Assembly: GCA_900107365.1 (NCBI GenBank)
Contig: FNPS01000001.1
Location: 1,054,001 to 1,118,000 of the forward strand
Source of the DNA: Flavobacterium aquidurense
GTDB lineage: Bacteria > Bacteroidota > Bacteroidia > Flavobacteriales > Flavobacteriaceae
Direction of reading: 5' to 3'
DNA length: 64,000 bases
In this document: in pieces, positions 35,801 through 45,192 of the stretch
How the letters are laid out: the number at the start of each line of letters is the position of its first letter
Position numbering within the stretch: position 1 is the first letter of the stretch
Notes under the pieces: generated by a model
Database searches by the model: none
What the model saw: the letters and a program-made list of their open reading frames with translations, nothing else
What the model was told of the DNA's origin: nothing
Translations under genes and position numbers: made by a program

Positions 35801-38800
35801 ATGATGGCTTAATTGTGGAATATTCTGAAGATAAAGGTAAAACATGGAAAAAAGTTGAGAATGTTAATTATCCTGAAACACTGCATTATGATGATACACA
35901 AGGCGGCTGGTTTACAGGTGTAAATACGCAGCTAAAGAAAGATCCGTATCAAATGCGCTTAGATGATCTTGCCGGAAAAAAAGTTGCGGTTCGTTTTCAT
36001 GTAAAAACAGATGATTATAACGATGGCTTTTTAGGAGGATTTGTAGATAATATTCTAGTGGGTGATGCGCCTTACGACTTGGAAGTTTTATCTGCCAAAT
36101 TAGACGCAGGAAAATGTGACATCAACAATACTAATGTTAGCATAAGTGCTAAAATTAGAAATAATTTTGCGACAACAAGCCAGGTGGTAAATGTGACCAC
36201 TAAAGTCCTTGATGCTGCCAAAAATGAAGTTTTTTCAAAAACCGAAAAAATAACTCTAAATTTTGCAAAGTTTCAAGATACTTTAACGTATTCCATTTCA
36301 GGCATCAACCTTCAAAATGTTGGGGAGCACACTATTACTGTTTCTGTTTTTCCTGAAGACATGACAAAGGATGTTAAACAAGGTAATAATGTTATAACTT
36401 TTGCATACGATAACTGGAACAATGAAGATATGAAAGTCTCCGTACTTCCATATAAAATGGACTTTGAAGATGCAGGCAAATACAAAGGCTGGAGAACTTC
36501 GGAGAATAAAGGAGCAGCGGGATGGCAACATGGAGTACGTGCAGAATTAGGATCTCCAGGATGGTTTCTTGCAGATCACACCAAATTTATGGCTAGTAAT
36601 GATGACAAATGTAATTGTGATGCTTCAAACGATATGCTGGTTTCGCCGGTATTTGATTTAACAAATTACAAAGAAGCACATTTATCATTTGATGGTTATG
36701 GAGATTCGCAGCACCTATCTGACGGTTATGTAAAAGTGAGCACCGATGGAGGACAAACCTGGACAGAAGTCTTTCATATGCCTTATTATGGCGCATGGTG
36801 GGAATATGATGTAGATTTGACAGCTTACGCAGGAAAATCTTGTGTTCAGGTGGCATTTCAGCATAATGATAATGGATTTTTTGCTAGTGGTTTTGCTGTG
36901 GATAACATCGAAATTAAAGAGAAAAAGGATTATTTGCGATTATCTAATTTTAGTGTAGCGGAAACTGTTTATGAGGATGCTCCTTCAAGTGAATTTTTTG
37001 TAAGTGTTAAGAATTTAGCCTACCAGACAATTAACAAAGTTAAAGTTGAATATCAAATCACTCAAAACGGAACAGCAGTAGGCGCTCCGGTAGTCATAGA
37101 AAAAAATGATGAGATACTTGTAGGTCAGACTATTGTTTATAAAATAGATGGTCTTCCAAAATTAGCAGCAGGAAATTACGAAATTAATGTGAAAGCTACT
37201 GCAGATGGTGCTTCAAGCGCACAAAATATTGCAAGTACTTTTCAGGTTATCGACAAAGCTTCGGAGTTAAGCAAGGAAAATTTCTCCAATATAACTCAGG
37301 GCTCCATATTTGGTTCGACGGGATTTGTATCGAATCAGAGTGATGACAACTATCCTTGGAGAGCTCTTACAACTCCTGATAATACTTATTTGACAATTCC
37401 TCTAAAAGATCACACAGGTGATACAAATGGAAAACTATTATACAGCCAGTTAGAAGGTGCTTACTATTATAGTGAGTTAGTCTCACCACTTTATAAACTC
37501 TCTGCAAACACTACAGCCTTAGAATTTTATTATGCAATGCAGAGTAATGTTAATGATGCTCTAATTATTGATATTAAACCGGTAGATGGGCAGTGGACCG
37601 AAATATGGAGAGCTGCTAATCAGGGAACATATGCAGATACTCAATGGAAAAGAGGTGTAGTGAATATTAAAAATTATGCTGGCAAGTCAGCCATGCTGCG
37701 TTTTAGACATGCTAAATCTGATGGATACTCTTATATGGTTTTTGATGACATAAAGGTAATAAGTGAAACAGTTTTGGATGTCTCATTACAGATCTTGTCT
37801 CCAAAAGACATTTGCGGCAACAGCGAAGTAAAAGTTAGGCTGACCAATGAAGGACAAAAGGTGATCACAGAAAATTCTGTTCAATTAGATTTAAACTATC
37901 AAAATACAGGGGAGAATATCTCAGAAGTTGTAACATCGGGAATTCCTGTTGGGCAAAGTATTGAGTATACTTTCAAAAAACAGCCTAAATTAGATGACAG
38001 AGAAGATTCACATGTATTTACGATTAATGCAAAATTGGAAAATGATATTATCGAACAAAATAATATTGTCAAAAATTATACCTACCAGGGTGTATCGTTA
38101 GATTTCAAAATATTTGACAGTCCGGTTATTCATGGATATGCAGATAAAACCTTGTATATCGACGCAGAAAGTAATTTTTTAGAGCGTGAATTGGAAGTTT
38201 CTTCCTATGCGTGGAATACTGGTGCTGTGACAAATGGCATAGAAGTAAGTACAGCTGGAGATTACACAGTTACAGCAGTATTAAAGAACGGATGTACGGT
38301 TTCTGAAACAATAAAAGTTGTATTGGATACTTTCGAATCTGAATTACCAAGTGGAAGTCTTTGTGGTCCGGATGTAGTTTTAAATCCAGGTAATTACAAA
38401 GCTTATGAATGGTTCGATGGGTCTACAGAACCCACTTATACTACTACAGAAAGCGGGGATTACTATGTAACTGTTTACAATGAAAGCGGATTAGGCAAAA
38501 CCTTGAAAACCAGTATTTCGATTCTTGAAAATACAGTTCCGGAGATTCAGCTTTTAGGTGAAAATAAATTAATAGCTTCAGCAGATGCAACATCGTATCA
38601 ATGGTATTTAAACGGGAGACCTATACCAAATGCAACTCAAAAAATGGTTGCCACAATTTGGGAAGGAAGCTACACTCTTCAGGCAACAAACAGCAACGGA
38701 TGTAATAGTATGTCGACGCCTATTGAATCCAAAGGTTTGATTATCGGAAAACTAACGAATGCTTTTAGAGTTTTCCCAAACCCGGCTGCTGATAATGTAA

Positions 38801-38994
38801 ATATCTTTTTAGCAGATGCTATTGAGGGTAAAACAGAGATGAAAATTTACGCAATGGATGGAACTTCATTATGGAGCAAAACCTACACCTCAATGCCGTC
38901 TAGCATAAATGTAAGCCAATTGATTACAGGAGTTTATGTTTTAGATTGTACGGTGAATGGAAAAAGATATACAGCTAAGATCATTAAGAAATAA
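32872..38994 (+). CDS. Giant M4 (thermolysin-type) metalloprotease secreted by type IX system
   Basis: A 2040-residue extracellular endopeptidase. A signal peptide ends near GMAQ. A low-complexity Gln/Ser/Lys region (about 25-130) is followed by an FTP/PepSY propeptide (about 135-300) and an M4 catalytic domain: HELTH with zinc ligands His453 and His457, third ligand Glu477 in NESFSD, and the transition-state His546 in GGVHINSGI. Downstream are CARDB-like and MAM/jelly-roll-like modules in repeats (LPYSEGFERTPGGWN about 890, LPYKMDFEDAGKYKGW about 1200, and a third from about 1465), then Ig-like repeats and a C-terminal T9SS sorting domain (VFPNPAADNVNIF ... ITGVYVLDC). Very long for the family. 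Confidence 0.93.
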   Translation: MNQIYSKPRYLFLLLGFLVCSVGMAQSPLQKNKNSNAQTAIQSPAALQKKDQASQKTTDQNGSQEDDASALLTQKSIKGQTLSQEESDAVNKQLKASQSLFTTSQSGTTAKSTSTQSADSTKVRSFAKSSNLTIRNVFEVKKADFELSGTDKMQLKSVSDKHGRSLATYQQLHNSVPVEGAIYKVRENKTRIDAFGEISRKLPTSSKYKVNASQALENALKTINAKEYVWQSKKLSSLVHKEIKTKPEGELVYVGPNYSSQLTEYHLAWKFDVFATNPQSSQTMYVDAESGKIILKIDLSRDVHIAGENNNIGKGKSRYSGNVTFNTKQYADGYHLEALQGKFAVPIYTLNMNHYDSPSDEILTEYIDQDNNWNELYDKDGNEAAIDIHWGLQKTIDYYEEKFSRNSVDDKGMTIFGLAHLGNKVENASWTGAWAQFGDGDNQPFVSLAITGHELTHAVTQFSAGLVYQGESGAMNESFSDIFGVSIEFYAAKDTKNDIWMLGDELYSHGSLRSMSNPKAQGQPDTYGGANWANPADTSYDNGGVHINSGITNYWYYLLVEGGEGVNDLNNSYSVKPIGLAKAEKLAYITLTEYLSPSSNFSDMRQATLMAAEDLYGLGSEEYKQITNAWYAIGVGTAYSERQIVVTAVENPSTPCGPLKGDEPFYVTIRNTGATVIKADEVLNFKLRAMASALGRLITFYTFDGQVPFAKNLAPGQETTLKIQATIPYQKGGAVNYVEVKLDLQPVVEFGAKDGYSFVSNITVPNAEKDFDIKVTALDLPMYTGDALMANYTPAITFTNLGCQDIPAGTVLKIGYTDTKAGSVTVWKDVTLATAFKGKSQMTVTFDTSIDLSAQGLHTYEGYVTLAQDPVTTNNSILNAAYSGIVTQLPYSEGFERTPGGWNTKALSGTQKYLFQNYPVSFRNTKSQYIWATTDIKGNERMTLNGDFVLESPIFDFTNVVSPYIEFDLYYLFHKGYDGLIVEYSEDKGKTWKKVENVNYPETLHYDDTQGGWFTGVNTQLKKDPYQMRLDDLAGKKVAVRFHVKTDDYNDGFLGGFVDNILVGDAPYDLEVLSAKLDAGKCDINNTNVSISAKIRNNFATTSQVVNVTTKVLDAAKNEVFSKTEKITLNFAKFQDTLTYSISGINLQNVGEHTITVSVFPEDMTKDVKQGNNVITFAYDNWNNEDMKVSVLPYKMDFEDAGKYKGWRTSENKGAAGWQHGVRAELGSPGWFLADHTKFMASNDDKCNCDASNDMLVSPVFDLTNYKEAHLSFDGYGDSQHLSDGYVKVSTDGGQTWTEVFHMPYYGAWWEYDVDLTAYAGKSCVQVAFQHNDNGFFASGFAVDNIEIKEKKDYLRLSNFSVAETVYEDAPSSEFFVSVKNLAYQTINKVKVEYQITQNGTAVGAPVVIEKNDEILVGQTIVYKIDGLPKLAAGNYEINVKATADGASSAQNIASTFQVIDKASELSKENFSNITQGSIFGSTGFVSNQSDDNYPWRALTTPDNTYLTIPLKDHTGDTNGKLLYSQLEGAYYYSELVSPLYKLSANTTALEFYYAMQSNVNDALIIDIKPVDGQWTEIWRAANQGTYADTQWKRGVVNIKNYAGKSAMLRFRHAKSDGYSYMVFDDIKVISETVLDVSLQILSPKDICGNSEVKVRLTNEGQKVITENSVQLDLNYQNTGENISEVVTSGIPVGQSIEYTFKKQPKLDDREDSHVFTINAKLENDIIEQNNIVKNYTYQGVSLDFKIFDSPVIHGYADKTLYIDAESNFLERELEVSSYAWNTGAVTNGIEVSTAGDYTVTAVLKNGCTVSETIKVVLDTFESELPSGSLCGPDVVLNPGNYKAYEWFDGSTEPTYTTTESGDYYVTVYNESGLGKTLKTSISILENTVPEIQLLGENKLIASADATSYQWYLNGRPIPNATQKMVATIWEGSYTLQATNSNGCNSMSTPIESKGLIIGKLTNAFRVFPNPAADNVNIFLADAIEGKTEMKIYAMDGTSLWSKTYTSMPSSINVSQLITGVYVLDCTVNGKRYTAKIIKK

Positions 38995-39012
38995 CAAAAA
39001 TTACAGATAGAA

Positions 39013-39040
39013 TTGGCAACTCTAATTTTAGAGTTGCCAA
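39013..39040 (+). terminator. Hairpin between protease and barrel-protein genes
   Basis: Stem TTGGCAACTCTAA / TTAGAGTTGCCAA with a very short loop, 18 bp after the protease stop, with only a weak T tract. The next gene starts 22 bp after it, so it may attenuate rather than end transcription. Confidence 0.6.
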
Positions 39041-39061
39041 TCTTAAAAACAAACAAGTATT

Positions 39062-39706
39062 ATGAAAAAATCCATGCTAGTTTTATGTACACTGCTTTTG
39101 TGTGCAGCTGTTGCGGCCCAAACCGATAAGGTAAAAATTGGCGTAAAAGCAGGTTTAAATATTTCGCGTCTTATCTCTGATGAAAACCAATTGGATTCAT
39201 CTGGAAAAACAGGTTTTACCGCTGGTCTTATGGCTGAAATTCCTCTGGCGAAAAACTTTGCAATTCAGCCCGAAGTTTTATATAGCCAACAGGGAATGAA
39301 ATTTTCTTATTCTGATGTAGATGTAGAAAATTCTCATTATAAAAGCACAATCGAACTAAACTATTTAAACATTCCGGTAATGTTAAAGTATTATGTTGTA
39401 AAGGGATTAAGCGTGCAGGCGGGACCTCAAATCGGAATTCTTTTAAAGGCCAATAATAAATATCAGGATAACTTTTTGGGCTATGAAAATCAAGAAACTT
39501 TTAATTTGTCCGATTATGCAAATGGTATCGACACCTCTGTAAATTTTGGATTAGGTTATCAGTTTAAAGATAAGTTTTATGCAGACTTAAGATATAATAT
39601 TTCCTATTCGGATATATTTAAAGATGCTAGTGCCAATACATATATTATTAACAGTGATATGAAGAATAGAGTTTTTCAAATAACGGTAGGTTATTTTTTT
39701 AAATAG
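39062..39706 (+). CDS. Outer-membrane beta-barrel protein (porin family)
   Basis: A 214-residue protein with signal peptide (LVLCTLLLCAAVAAQ) and an OmpA/OmpW-like eight-strand barrel: KIGVKAGLNISRL, FTAGLMAEIPLAKNFAIQPEVLYSQQG, KYYVVKGLSVQAGPQIGILL, ending in VGYFFK. This is the Bacteroidetes outer-membrane beta-barrel family 2. It follows the protease after a hairpin and may be coexpressed with it at a lower level. Confidence 0.85.
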   Translation: MKKSMLVLCTLLLCAAVAAQTDKVKIGVKAGLNISRLISDENQLDSSGKTGFTAGLMAEIPLAKNFAIQPEVLYSQQGMKFSYSDVDVENSHYKSTIELNYLNIPVMLKYYVVKGLSVQAGPQIGILLKANNKYQDNFLGYENQETFNLSDYANGIDTSVNFGLGYQFKDKFYADLRYNISYSDIFKDASANTYIINSDMKNRVFQITVGYFFK

Positions 39707-39732
39707 AGTTAGTAGTATTCTTTATACCCTGT

Positions 39733-39761
39733 AAAAGCCACTCATTTTAGAGTGGCTTTTT
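39733..39761 (+). terminator. Terminator after the barrel-protein gene
   Basis: Stem AAAAGCCACTC / GAGTGGCTTTTTT with loop ATTTTA, 27 bp after the stop codon, followed by T residues. It also can serve the convergent amidohydrolase gene. Confidence 0.85.
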
Positions 39762-39818
39762 TCGTTTAATTTAACACAATTCAGGAAGATATATACTTTT
39801 TTGAAGGACAAAGTTTTG

Positions 39819-41270
39819 TTAGTATGCTTTTCTTTTTTTCCAATTGTATTGATCTTTACCGAGGTTGCAGGAATTTTTCTTTTCCAAAGTCAAAAGCATT
39901 TTATCTAGTACTTTTTTATCAATCCATTGTCCATTTACAAAAACACCCGATATCATCCTTGTGTTGCTTATATCATCTAAAGGATTTGCATCAAGCAAGA
40001 TAAGGTCTGCATATTTTCCAACTTCGATTGTACCAGTTTTGTCCTCAATTCCCAGCCAAAGGGCAGGTAGGCGGGTAGCAGAAGCCAATGCTTCTTGGTT
40101 TGTAAGTCCGGCTTTAACCAGAAGTTCAAGTTCATCGTGAAGCGCCCACCCCCAAACCACTCCCGACACTCCGGAATCTGTTCCAGCTACAATTGGAACT
40201 TCAGCATCCTTAAATGCCTTTACTAAACGGAAATGAAAGTCAACCATGCTATCAATACGGGCAATGCGCTTTGGATCAGTTTCATTATTATAATGATTGG
40301 AATAAAGCCATTTACTCTGCATAAGCGGATGTACATATTTAAGACTTGGTAAATTCCGAATACCGTCAAGGGAATGGGTTTGCTCAGCGATCCTCTGCAT
40401 AGTTGTTAAGGTTGGAGTAAGCCAGGTTCCGTTTTCTTTGGCAAGTTTTGCAAAACGCTGCGCATCCTCATTGCGCAGGTCCTTACTTTGCTTGGATAGC
40501 TCCTCGGCATGTGCTATCATATCAAAATTGGGAACAAATGCTTGCTCTAATCTCCCTTTAAAAGCGTTAGGAATATGACCTACAACTTTCATATGGTTTT
40601 TTAAAGCCTCATCAACAATGGCTTTATAGGTTTCAATATTTAAGCCTGAATATACTTTAATAAATTCATAGCCTTGCGCTTTGGCGATACGAACACTTTG
40701 CCTTCCGTCTTCTGGTGTATTGGCAATATTTCCCGAACCGTCCCCGCCATCGATCAAAAATGCCAGCGCAATGCGGGGTCCAATCACCTTTTGCTTAATA
40801 ATTTCATTTCTTTGTCCAAAATGCTCTACCCTGGCACTTAATTCCAGTACAGTTGTAACGCCGTTTGCGATATACAATAGCATAAAATCTTGCGTGTCCG
40901 AAAAAAGAGTGGCACCTTTTGTAGGATAATCTGAAGCGAAATTTATGTCCGCCAAATTGTGCACATGCATATCAACCAAGCCGGGAATCAGCCATTTATT
41001 TTTTGCATCTATGATTTTTGCATCCTCAGGAATTGTTCCATTGATGGAGAAAATTTTGTTCTCTTTAATAACCAAAGTAGCATTTTTGATGACTTTATTA
41101 TCTGTAGTCATTGTAATGATATTCACATTCCTGATTGCATAGGTTTCATTTTTTAAAACATCTTCATTTGGAAGGTTTTTGCATGACAGATGTTTAGAAT
41201 TTGAACATCCCATTAATATTGTCAGGATAAAAAGCAACAGTGAGAGATAGTAATAATTTCTGTATGTCAT
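39819..41270 (-). CDS. Amidohydrolase family lipoprotein
   Basis: A 483-residue lipid-anchored hydrolase. The lipobox ILMGC places the lipidated Cys at residue 22. Amidohydrolase motifs are in order: GLVDMHVHNL, FIKVYSGL (bridging Lys), VVGHIPNAFKG, IAHAEEL and the aspartate of VAGTDSGV, then GTIEVGKYADLILLDANP. It is complete and stands alone on the minus strand. The branch includes imidazolonepropionase- and prolidase-like enzymes; the substrate is unknown. It is distinct from the amidohydrolases at 12877 and 25307. Confidence 0.85.
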   Translation of the reverse strand: MTYRNYYYLSLLLFILTILMGCSNSKHLSCKNLPNEDVLKNETYAIRNVNIITMTTDNKVIKNATLVIKENKIFSINGTIPEDAKIIDAKNKWLIPGLVDMHVHNLADINFASDYPTKGATLFSDTQDFMLLYIANGVTTVLELSARVEHFGQRNEIIKQKVIGPRIALAFLIDGGDGSGNIANTPEDGRQSVRIAKAQGYEFIKVYSGLNIETYKAIVDEALKNHMKVVGHIPNAFKGRLEQAFVPNFDMIAHAEELSKQSKDLRNEDAQRFAKLAKENGTWLTPTLTTMQRIAEQTHSLDGIRNLPSLKYVHPLMQSKWLYSNHYNNETDPKRIARIDSMVDFHFRLVKAFKDAEVPIVAGTDSGVSGVVWGWALHDELELLVKAGLTNQEALASATRLPALWLGIEDKTGTIEVGKYADLILLDANPLDDISNTRMISGVFVNGQWIDKKVLDKMLLTLEKKNSCNLGKDQYNWKKRKAY

Positions 41271-41713
41271 AGCCTTGATAAATTTGGTATAACTTATTTA
41301 TAATGATGACCTGGTAACTATTATACACGCAATTTTGGTTAAATTGTATTGGCAAACATCATGTTATATTTTATTTCAAAAATATAAATTATTAGCTACA
41401 AATTACCATACGGACTTTTTATTTGAATATAAATAACTCCATGAAGCGATTTTTTTTATCCTAAATAATAAATTCCAGTTCAAAACTAAATAGCTCCAAA
41501 CCAAATATCTCCAAACTGATTTATTTTTGAAGATTTTCACGGTAGAAATAGATCAACATTAAAAAAGGAGGTGTCTTTTTCTGTTTTTTGGTTGCAAATT
41601 ATAATTTGAAACCACTTTTGCCCCTATGTATTATTTCTCTTATTATTTTAGAATTAATTTTAGATTAACTGCTATGTAATTTAGTATTATTATTTAATTT
41701 AAATCTATAAAAT
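41271..41713. other. Divergent intergenic region, no gene seen
   Basis: 443 bp between the divergent amidohydrolase and sulfatase genes. It is AT-rich, must hold two promoters, and shows a cluster of similar short blocks (AACTCC, AGCTCCAAA, ATCTCCAAA at about 41436-41520) but no exact -7 consensus, hairpin or small gene. Confidence 0.5.
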
Positions 41714-43714
41714 ATGAAAAGAGTACCAAAAACAACAGTCAGATTTTTATCATTAATCAGCTTATTTGCTGTGATGAAAACCTATTCCCAAAAAATCCAA
41801 ACAGACAAAAATCAAAAAGATGCAACCAGTTTTACCCAGAAAGCCAATAATGATTTGTTGTCCTATTTGCCTTTTTCAGACAAAACGGATTATGAGAATG
41901 CAAAAAGAGGTTTTATTGCTACAATTCCGGCAGGAAATATAAAGGATGAAAAGGGAAATGTGATCTACGATATGAAACAGTACGATTTTATAAAAGGTAC
42001 TGCGCCGGCAACCACAAACCCAAGTTTATGGCGTCAGAGTGAACTGAACAGTATTAACGGCTTATTTGAAGTAAAAAAAGGTTCAATCTATCAAATCAGG
42101 GGACTAGATTTGGCTAACATGACTTTAATTGTCGGTAAAACAGGATGGATTATAATTGATCCTCTTTTATCTCCCGAGACCTCTAAAGCCGGATTAGCAC
42201 TTGCAAATGAAAAGGTGGGAAAGAGACCCGTTGCGGCAGTTATCATTACACACAGCCATATCGATCACTTTGGAGGAATAAGAGGTGTTGTTGATGAAAA
42301 AGATATAAAAAGCGGTAAAATACCAATTTATGTTCCTGAAGGATTTTTCGATCATTCAATCAGTGAGAATGTAATGGGAGGAAATACAATGGGAAGAAGG
42401 GCTTCTTACATGTATGGAAATTTACTTCCAAAGGATGCAAAAGGAACATTAGGAAGTGGCCTGGGACAAACGACCTCTACTGGATTGGCCGGTATTCTGG
42501 ACGGTACCGTGAAGATTAATAAACTTGCGGGTGAGCAAAAAACTGTGGATGGTTTAAAAGTAGAGTTTATTTATACTCCTGAATCTGAAGCTCCTGCCGA
42601 GATGATGTTTTATTTCCCGGAACTTAAGGCATTTTGCCAGTCAGAAGATTTGACCCATACCCTTCATAATTTATACACCTTAAGAGGGGCACAAGTGCGT
42701 AACGGCCAGAAATGGAGTGCTTATATTGATTTGGCACTTGCCAAATGGGGAGATGATGTGGAGTTTTCTTTTGCTTCTCATCACTGGCCAACCTGGGACA
42801 ATAAAAACATTAAACCGTATTGGGAAAAACAACGTGATTTATACCGTTTTATCCATGACCAAACTTTAAGGCTGGCCAATGAGGGGTATACTCCAATAGA
42901 GATTGCCGAAATGCTGAAACTTCCCGAATCATTAGATAAAGAGTTTTACAGCCGTGGCTATTATGGGACTTTAAGCCATAATGTGCGCTCTCAGTATCAA
43001 TTGTATTTTGGATGGTTTGATGGAAATCCTTCCAATTTAAATAAATTAACTCCTGTAGATGCCGGGATAAAATATGTTGAATTTATGGGCGGCGCGGATA
43101 ATTTATTATCTAATGCCAAAAAATCGTATGATAAAGGGGAATATCGCTGGGTGGCTGAAGTGGTGAGCCATTTGGTTTTTGCAGATCCAAAAAACCAGGA
43201 TGCAAGAAATCTTCTGGCAGATGCTTACGAACAATTGGGTTACGTAGCTGAATCTGGTCCGTGGAGAAACTTTTACCTGTCAGGTGCAACAGAATTAAGA
43301 AATGGAGTTAAGGTATTACCATCTCCTGATACAGCAGGTCCGGATATGGTTCGTGGTATGAGTACTGATTTATTTTTTAATTTTCTGGCTATGAAATTTA
43401 AAGGAACAGAGCCTGATGCTACGGCTATGAAATATAATTTTAATATTGTCCTTCCGGATGTAAAAGAAAAAGTAGCCTTAATTGTAGAAAATGGAGTTGT
43501 AAATCCTAGAATTGGTGGAAGTGTAAAAGACAATGTTACAGCCACAATTACAATCAATAGAAGTGACTTGAATAAAGTAAGTTTGAAAGAAGCCTCTTTT
43601 GCTGATTTATTAAAATCAAAAGCAATAAAAATTGATGGAGATCAAAATGCTTTTACAACATTTTTAGGAAAAATAGACAGCTTCAATTTCTGGTTTAATA
43701 TTGTTGAACCTTAA
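41714..43714 (+). CDS. Alkyl sulfatase-type metallo-beta-lactamase-fold hydrolase
   Basis: A 666-residue exported hydrolase like SdsA1/BDS1, which removes sulfate from primary or secondary alkyl sulfates such as SDS. A signal peptide (FLSLISLFAVMKTYSQ) is followed by the metallo-beta-lactamase domain with THSHIDHFGG (His180, His182, Asp184, His185), EGFFDHSISENVMGGN and QSEDLTHTLHNLYTLRG. The dimerisation domain (YVEFMGGADNLLSNAKKSYD, AYEQLGYVAES) and a C-terminal SCP2-like sterol-carrier domain complete the family architecture. Full length. Confidence 0.92.
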   Translation: MKRVPKTTVRFLSLISLFAVMKTYSQKIQTDKNQKDATSFTQKANNDLLSYLPFSDKTDYENAKRGFIATIPAGNIKDEKGNVIYDMKQYDFIKGTAPATTNPSLWRQSELNSINGLFEVKKGSIYQIRGLDLANMTLIVGKTGWIIIDPLLSPETSKAGLALANEKVGKRPVAAVIITHSHIDHFGGIRGVVDEKDIKSGKIPIYVPEGFFDHSISENVMGGNTMGRRASYMYGNLLPKDAKGTLGSGLGQTTSTGLAGILDGTVKINKLAGEQKTVDGLKVEFIYTPESEAPAEMMFYFPELKAFCQSEDLTHTLHNLYTLRGAQVRNGQKWSAYIDLALAKWGDDVEFSFASHHWPTWDNKNIKPYWEKQRDLYRFIHDQTLRLANEGYTPIEIAEMLKLPESLDKEFYSRGYYGTLSHNVRSQYQLYFGWFDGNPSNLNKLTPVDAGIKYVEFMGGADNLLSNAKKSYDKGEYRWVAEVVSHLVFADPKNQDARNLLADAYEQLGYVAESGPWRNFYLSGATELRNGVKVLPSPDTAGPDMVRGMSTDLFFNFLAMKFKGTEPDATAMKYNFNIVLPDVKEKVALIVENGVVNPRIGGSVKDNVTATITINRSDLNKVSLKEASFADLLKSKAIKIDGDQNAFTTFLGKIDSFNFWFNIVEP

Positions 43715-43734
43715 TTATAAATAAACAGATCCGG

Positions 43735-43840
43735 TCTGGCGCTGTCTAATGATGGATACCCGCTGAAATTATTGAAAGTTTGTTGAGATGCAAGAGCATT
43801 TCAGCGCGGTATCCTTATTTATCAGCTAGCATCAGACTGA
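43735..43840. repeat. Long imperfect inverted repeat
   Basis: Inner arms GGATACCCGCTGAAAT (43754-43769) and ATTTCAGCGCGGTATCC (43798-43814) differ by one base; weaker outer arms extend it (GTCTGGCGCTG against AGCTAGCATCAGAC). The loop is 28 bases. The element is richer in G and C than its surroundings, lies 20 bp after the sulfatase gene and has no T tract, so it is not an ordinary terminator. The rest of the gap 43715-44136 has no convincing gene; a 61-codon frame at 43780 starts with TTG inside the inverted repeat and was not called. Confidence 0.55.
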
Positions 43841-44136
43841 CACAACTAAAAAAATATTTTAACAACATATTTAAAGGGAGTTTTATTCATATGATGGGCA
43901 ATGAACTTTACATTGATAATGCACTATTGGAATTTATGGCTGAAGATTATAATCTGCATCCATAAAAACAAAAAAGGATGCAGCTCTGTATAAGTTTGAG
44001 ATTACTTCCCAGGAATTAAAATTTCAGGTATCAGATAAGTAAAAAACTTCCATTTCTCATTCCTGCTTTTAAAGTTTCTGTCAAATGCTTCATAAGAAAA
44101 AATGACACTTTATAAATGTAATTAATACTTAAAGTT

Positions 44137-44937
44137 ATGAATCAGATATTCAGCACAAAATTTTTAGTCTGTATTTTATTTTTCTCTATTGTCAGTCTTC
44201 ATGCGCAGGATGATGCTGCTGAGCTGGCCAAGAAGCTTGCCAATCCGATTGCCAGCCTAATCAGTGTACCTTTTCAGAACAATAGTGATTATGGTATTGG
44301 AGATTTAAAAGGAAGCCGTAATACGCTCAACTTCCAGCCGGTCATACCAATAAGCATAAACGAAAACTTAAATATGATCGCAAGGGTTGTATTGCCCATA
44401 GTTACACAGAATAATATTACAGGAATCGCCGAAAAACAGAGCGGATTAAGCGATGCGGTAGTTAGCGCTTTTTTCAGTCCAAAAAACACAAAAAATGGTT
44501 TCACCTGGGGAGTAGGACCTGCTTTTCTAATCCCTACAGGAACAGATGATTTCCTTACCAGTAAAAAGTTCGGTATAGGTCCCACTGCTGTGGCCCTAAA
44601 GCAGAGCAACGGATGGACCATAGGTGCACTAGTAAATCAATTGTGGAGCGTAGCGGGAAGCGATGAGCGTCCTGATGTAAGCCAAATGTTTGTACAGCCT
44701 TTTATAACGCACAACTGGAAAAGCGGAGCCGGTATAGGCCTTGTAGGGGAATGGACACAGAACTGGGAAGCCAGAACTACTTCAGTATGGCTGATCCCGA
44801 ATGTCAGCGGAGTGACAAGTATCGGTAAGCAAAAAATTTCATTGGCTATCGGACCCCGTGTGCATCTTATTGCCCCTGAAAGCATGAGAGCCGATTGGGG
44901 ATGGAGAGCTATGGTTATTTTTCTTTTCCCTAAGTGA
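44137..44937 (+). CDS. Outer-membrane transporter-like protein (phenol MetA-type barrel)
   Basis: A 266-residue exported protein. The signal peptide ends near SLHAQ. The mature part has repeated barrel strands (LISVPFQNNSDYG, TLNFQPVIPISINENLNMIARVVLP, FTWGVGPAFLIPTGTDD, WTIGALVNQLWSVAG) and ends MVIFLFPK. It resembles the family named after MetA of phenol degradation, whose role is unclear. It precedes a DUF2490 gene by 255 bp. Confidence 0.65.
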   Translation: MNQIFSTKFLVCILFFSIVSLHAQDDAAELAKKLANPIASLISVPFQNNSDYGIGDLKGSRNTLNFQPVIPISINENLNMIARVVLPIVTQNNITGIAEKQSGLSDAVVSAFFSPKNTKNGFTWGVGPAFLIPTGTDDFLTSKKFGIGPTAVALKQSNGWTIGALVNQLWSVAGSDERPDVSQMFVQPFITHNWKSGAGIGLVGEWTQNWEARTTSVWLIPNVSGVTSIGKQKISLAIGPRVHLIAPESMRADWGWRAMVIFLFPK

Positions 44938-45192
44938 TTTATAGAATATACCTTTAAAATCAGGATCTGCTTTGTTCTCTGTGCTGAAATTTATTGGGAC
45001 TTCTGTAAAAATGATATCTATAATGAAACATGGATAAATTTCTTGATTTTTTGCAATTTCAGCTGAGTTCTTTTATGCGTTGCGTCCCTATTGTTTTAAC
45101 TTCAATAAAGCAGTTGAAATACCCATAGCATATGTGAGCAGCAGGGACTAATTATTTTTTATATAATTACGATCGATTTTTATCCTATCACT

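Noticed and set aside
43780..43965. 61-codon frame after the sulfatase gene
   Set aside because: TTG start inside a long inverted repeat, no ribosome binding site and no recognised family.
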